The notes below the pieces were generated by a model, which was not told the origin of the DNA, searched no databases, and was given only the letters and a program-made list of their open reading frames with translations. From the NCBI GenBank assembly GCA_025351065.1, contig JANXWQ010000074.1, forward strand, positions 1-7,287: a DNA stretch of 7,287 nt, written 5' to 3'. The translations under genes were made by a program, and so were the position numbers. Below are positions 5,281-7,287 of the stretch, in pieces (position 1 is the stretch's first letter; every line of letters starts with the position of its first letter). The stretch comes from Chthoniobacter sp. Lineage in GTDB: Bacteria > Verrucomicrobiota > Verrucomicrobiia > Chthoniobacterales > Chthoniobacteraceae.

Positions 5281-6195
5281 ATGAACTCCGACATCACCAT
5301 TCGCGTAGGGCTCGAGTTTTCCTACGACGCCGCCGCGCCCACGCCGATGAGCCTGCTCATCCAGCCGCGACTCGACCCGTGGCAGCATTTCCAAGCCGAG
5401 CAGTTCAGCGTGACGCCCGACGGCAATTTCAGCGAAGCCGAAGACGCGCACGGCAACATCGTCCGCATCTTCGAACTGCCCGCCGGGCGCACCATCATCC
5501 GCCATGACGCGCTGGTCTCGGTGCCCGCGCTGCCCGAGGACTATGGCGCGGTGGATGGCGCGGTGCCGCTCGACGAACTCACACCCGACCTGCTCCGCTA
5601 CACGCTGCCCAGCCGCTACTGCGACTCGGATAAGCTGATGAATTTCGCCTTTGAAAAATTCGGCCTGGTGCCGCACGGGCTGCCGCGGGTCAAAGCAATC
5701 TGCGACTGGGTGCATCGCAACGTTCAGTACCGCTGGGGCTCGGGCAGCCCGTACACCGCGGCCAGCGAAATCATCGCGCAGGGCCACGGCGTGTGCCGCG
5801 ATTTCGCGCATGCGGCCATCGCGCTCTGCCGCTGCTTCAATCTGCCCACGCGCTACGTCACCGGCCATGTGCCCGACGTGGCTTTTCAGGATCCCGGCTC
5901 GGCGATGGATTTCCACGCCTACATGCAGGTCTATGTCGGCCACCGCTGGCAGACCTTTGACGCGCGCTTCAACGTCCCGCGCATCGGCCGCATCAAAATC
6001 GCCTGCGGGCTCGATGCGGTGGACGGCGCTTTCTCCACGCTCTACGGCGCGGCGACGCTGGCGTGGTTCAATGTGTGGGCCTACCAGGTCGATCCCGCGG
6101 AGGTGCAGCTCGGCGACCCCATCGACCTCGCGAAGCGGCTCGACGGCACACCCGTGCTCCGCTTTCCGCCGCGCGTGCCGGTGCTGGCGGCGTAG
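5281..6195 (+). CDS. Transglutaminase-like cysteine protein
   Basis: A 304-aa bacterial transglutaminase-like protein. The N-terminal part (about 5-90) is a beta-rich domain typical of these proteins. The transglutaminase core follows (about 135-235): Cys172 in GHGVCRDFAHAAIAL, His212 in MDFHAYMQVYV and Asp227 in WQTFDARF form the Cys-His-Asp triad. No signal peptide or membrane segment is visible, so cytoplasmic location is likely. In bacteria this fold usually hydrolyses or transfers amide bonds, as protease, deamidase or cross-linker, and the substrate is not predictable. The ATG lies 6 nt after the stop of the C26 gene and lacks a Shine-Dalgarno site, suggesting translational coupling. 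The gene ends 8 nt from the stop of the convergent thioesterase. Confidence 0.92.
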   Translation: MNSDITIRVGLEFSYDAAAPTPMSLLIQPRLDPWQHFQAEQFSVTPDGNFSEAEDAHGNIVRIFELPAGRTIIRHDALVSVPALPEDYGAVDGAVPLDELTPDLLRYTLPSRYCDSDKLMNFAFEKFGLVPHGLPRVKAICDWVHRNVQYRWGSGSPYTAASEIIAQGHGVCRDFAHAAIALCRCFNLPTRYVTGHVPDVAFQDPGSAMDFHAYMQVYVGHRWQTFDARFNVPRIGRIKIACGLDAVDGAFSTLYGAATLAWFNVWAYQVDPAEVQLGDPIDLAKRLDGTPVLRFPPRVPVLAA

Positions 6196-6221
6196 GTGAA
6201 AAATCAGCCGCCGCGCGGCGG
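6196..6221 (-). terminator. Possible intrinsic terminator of the thioesterase gene
   Basis: A perfect 14-bp palindrome, CCGCCGCGCGGCGG (6208-6221), forms a short GC hairpin overlapping the 3' coding end. On the minus strand it is followed, after four bases that include the TGA, by TTTTT. This is the terminator layout, but the stem is only about 5 bp once a loop is allowed. No comparable T-run exists for plus-strand transcripts. Confidence 0.35.
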
Positions 6222-6671
6222 GCGCACGGGCACGAGGTGGGCAAAACGCTGCGCCCATTCCGCGGGCAGGCGCTGGGGTTTGCCCGCGGGCATCTGGATG
6301 ACGGCGAGCATCTGCCGCGAGGTCACGAGCAGCGCGTCATCCGCGGGCCGGCGAATCTCGAAGGCGCACCAAAAGCGCAACCGGTCCACGGTTTCCAGCC
6401 GCCCGTGGATGATGAGTTTGTCGCCGAGCACGGCGGGTTTCCGGTAGTCGATCTCCGTGCGGACGACGACGGGGTAGGCCTGCGTGCGCGCCATTTCCAC
6501 GAGGCTCATGCCGAGCTGCTCGGCGAGCAGCGTGCGCGCCGTTTCGATGAAGCGCAGGTAGGCGATGTTGTGGACGACAGCCGCGCAGTCGGTGTCGAAA
6601 AACATGACCTGCACGGGCACCTCGATGCGCGGGATTTCGGGGACGGACGGCTCGGGAATTTGGTGTTTCAC
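6204..6671 (-). CDS. YbgC/4-hydroxybenzoyl-CoA thioesterase-family acyl-CoA thioesterase
   Basis: A 155-aa single hot-dog domain that probably hydrolyses acyl-CoA or a related thioester in the cytoplasm. The signature FFDTDCAAVVHNIAYLRFIE lies at residues 24-43 when counting from the GTG at 6671. Asp28 aligns with the catalytic Asp18 of E. coli YbgC. Two positions that are Gly-Gly in E. coli YbgC are Ala-Ala here. The strand IDYRKPAVLGDKL and the segment RFWCAFEIRR fit the rest of the fold. The frame is open up to an ATG at 6794, but that extension would overlap the divergent membrane-protein gene and has a non-domain sequence, so I chose the GTG; no good ribosome site supports either. The substrate is unknown. 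There is no Tol-Pal gene nearby, which argues against calling it ybgC on context. Confidence 0.85.
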   Translation of the reverse strand: MKHQIPEPSVPEIPRIEVPVQVMFFDTDCAAVVHNIAYLRFIETARTLLAEQLGMSLVEMARTQAYPVVVRTEIDYRKPAVLGDKLIIHGRLETVDRLRFWCAFEIRRPADDALLVTSRQMLAVIQMPAGKPQRLPAEWAQRFAHLVPVRPPRGG

Positions 6672-6702
6672 GGGGCCGGGAAAAGAATCTACTTTCCGCC
6701 GG

Positions 6703-7287
6703 GTGAACAGCTCTTTAGCGCAAGAAAATGCGGCCGGTCCGCCGCCGCCGGGGAAAGAAAAGGCGTGGCTGCGCTGGATGCCGACGCTGCTCATCGTGGG
6801 CGCGGCGCTGGCCTACTACGGCAGCTATTTGCGCTCCTGGTTCAACCCGCACGACGAGGGCGGCACCGTCTGCCTCATCGCGCAGCGGCTCATGCAGGGC
6901 GAGCGCCCGTGGGCGGACGTGGCGCTAGGCTACAACGTCGGCTGGTTCTACCCGCTCGTTGCGCTTTTCAAAATCACCGGCGTGAACTACCTCGCGGCGC
7001 GCACGTTTTTTTTCGCGCTGTCCACGCTCACCGCGCTGCTCGGCGGCGGCATCGTCGCGCGGCTGAGCGGCTCGCGCTGGGTGGGTCTGGGCGTGGGACT
7101 CGTGCTGGTCGCGCTGCCGGGCTCGCAGTTCAAAAACTACATTCCGCTCGCCGCGGTCGCGAACACCGCCTGCCTGCTCCACCTGCTGTCCGTCGATTTC
7201 GCCGCGCGGCGCAAATGGTTTGCCGCCGTCGCACTCGGCGGCGCGGTGCTCGGGCTGACGCTGCTGGTGCGCGTGGAGATTGCGATT
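6703..7287 (+). CDS. Polytopic GT39/ArnT-like glycosyltransferase, 5' part only
   Basis: A membrane protein cut by the right edge, with 195 codons from a GTG at 6703 and no stop. After a Pro-rich, then basic N-terminus (KEKAWLR) come a first membrane segment (about 26-43) and an extracytoplasmic loop, NPHDEGGTV. Its Asp51-Glu52 matches the acidic pair of PMT/ArnT-type lipid-phosphate-sugar glycosyltransferases. Further motifs are QRLMQGERPWADV, GWFYPLVALFK and a series of hydrophobic segments up to LLVRVEIAI. Such enzymes move a sugar from a polyprenyl-phosphate donor to lipid, glycan or protein on the periplasmic side. The start is uncertain: the ATG at 6778 (170 codons) would begin directly in the first membrane segment, while the GTG keeps positive residues before it. 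A T8 run (7006-7013) encodes Phe-Phe within the open frame. The acceptor cannot be predicted. Confidence 0.82.
   Translation, partial: MNSSLAQENAAGPPPPGKEKAWLRWMPTLLIVGAALAYYGSYLRSWFNPHDEGGTVCLIAQRLMQGERPWADVALGYNVGWFYPLVALFKITGVNYLAARTFFFALSTLTALLGGGIVARLSGSRWVGLGVGLVLVALPGSQFKNYIPLAAVANTACLLHLLSVDFAARRKWFAAVALGGAVLGLTLLVRVEIAI

Noticed and set aside
5274..5283. Kozak-like CCACCATG before the transglutaminase-like gene
   Set aside because: The context is plainly bacterial; the match is chance, and coupling to the upstream gene 6 nt away explains the start better.
4666..6258. 530-codon minus-strand open frame
   Set aside because: It is antisense to the C26 and transglutaminase-like genes, both with intact catalytic motifs; its composition (His, Arg, Ala rich) is that of a shadow frame.
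6728..6928. 66-codon plus-strand frame at the start of the glycosyltransferase region
   Set aside because: It is Arg-rich and in a different frame from the hydrophobic protein that continues to the window edge; it is a shadow.
1..7287. CRISPR array, tRNA/rRNA, insertion sequence, prophage or defence genes
   Set aside because: No spaced repeats, cloverleaf-like segments, transposase or integrase motifs, or known defence domains are visible on either strand. The only tandem repeat is the short one at 23-59.

Overview
This 7.3-kb window is GC-rich, gene-dense bacterial chromosome with eight complete protein genes and one gene cut by the right edge. I see no RNA gene, CRISPR array, insertion sequence or phage gene. 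The organism is Gram-negative-like in content: a canonical P-II protein with the uridylylation tyrosine, an undecaprenyl-diphosphatase, CNNM/CorC-type membrane proteins and a secreted LytM-type peptidase. High GC, weak or absent Shine-Dalgarno sites at many starts, and family flavour suggest Verrucomicrobiota or another PVC-group lineage. That assignment is a guess from style, not a demonstrated one.

Layout. Positions 1-250 are a non-coding leader with a 12-bp tandem repeat, an inverted repeat and a possible minicistron. On the plus strand (251-2487) lie two overlapping genes for DUF21/CBS membrane proteins of the CorC/CNNM divalent-cation transporter family. A near-perfect palindrome (2477-2519) containing the second stop codon separates them from a convergent minus-strand group. 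Read 5' to 3', that group is P-II (4542-4204), uppP (4152-3349) and an M23 peptidase (3306-2530). Divergent from P-II and on the plus strand are a class I glutamine amidotransferase-like peptidase C26 protein (4651-5274) and, 6 nt later, a transglutaminase-like cysteine protein (5281-6195). A YbgC-type acyl-CoA thioesterase (6671-6204, minus) converges on them. A GT39/ArnT-like polytopic glycosyltransferase starts divergently near 6703 and runs off the right edge.

How the genes may work together. uppP recycles the lipid carrier for cell-wall synthesis and the M23 protein probably trims peptidoglycan in the periplasm, so these two form an envelope pair. P-II senses ATP/ADP and 2-oxoglutarate and marks nitrogen status. 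The C26/transglutaminase pair next to it may act on gamma-glutamyl or amide linkages, but the substrate is unknown. The two CorC-like proteins look like a co-translated pair with reciprocal loss of key motifs, which is the most interesting hypothesis here. No clearly new defence or mobile system is visible; the findings are local and mostly regulatory or structural.
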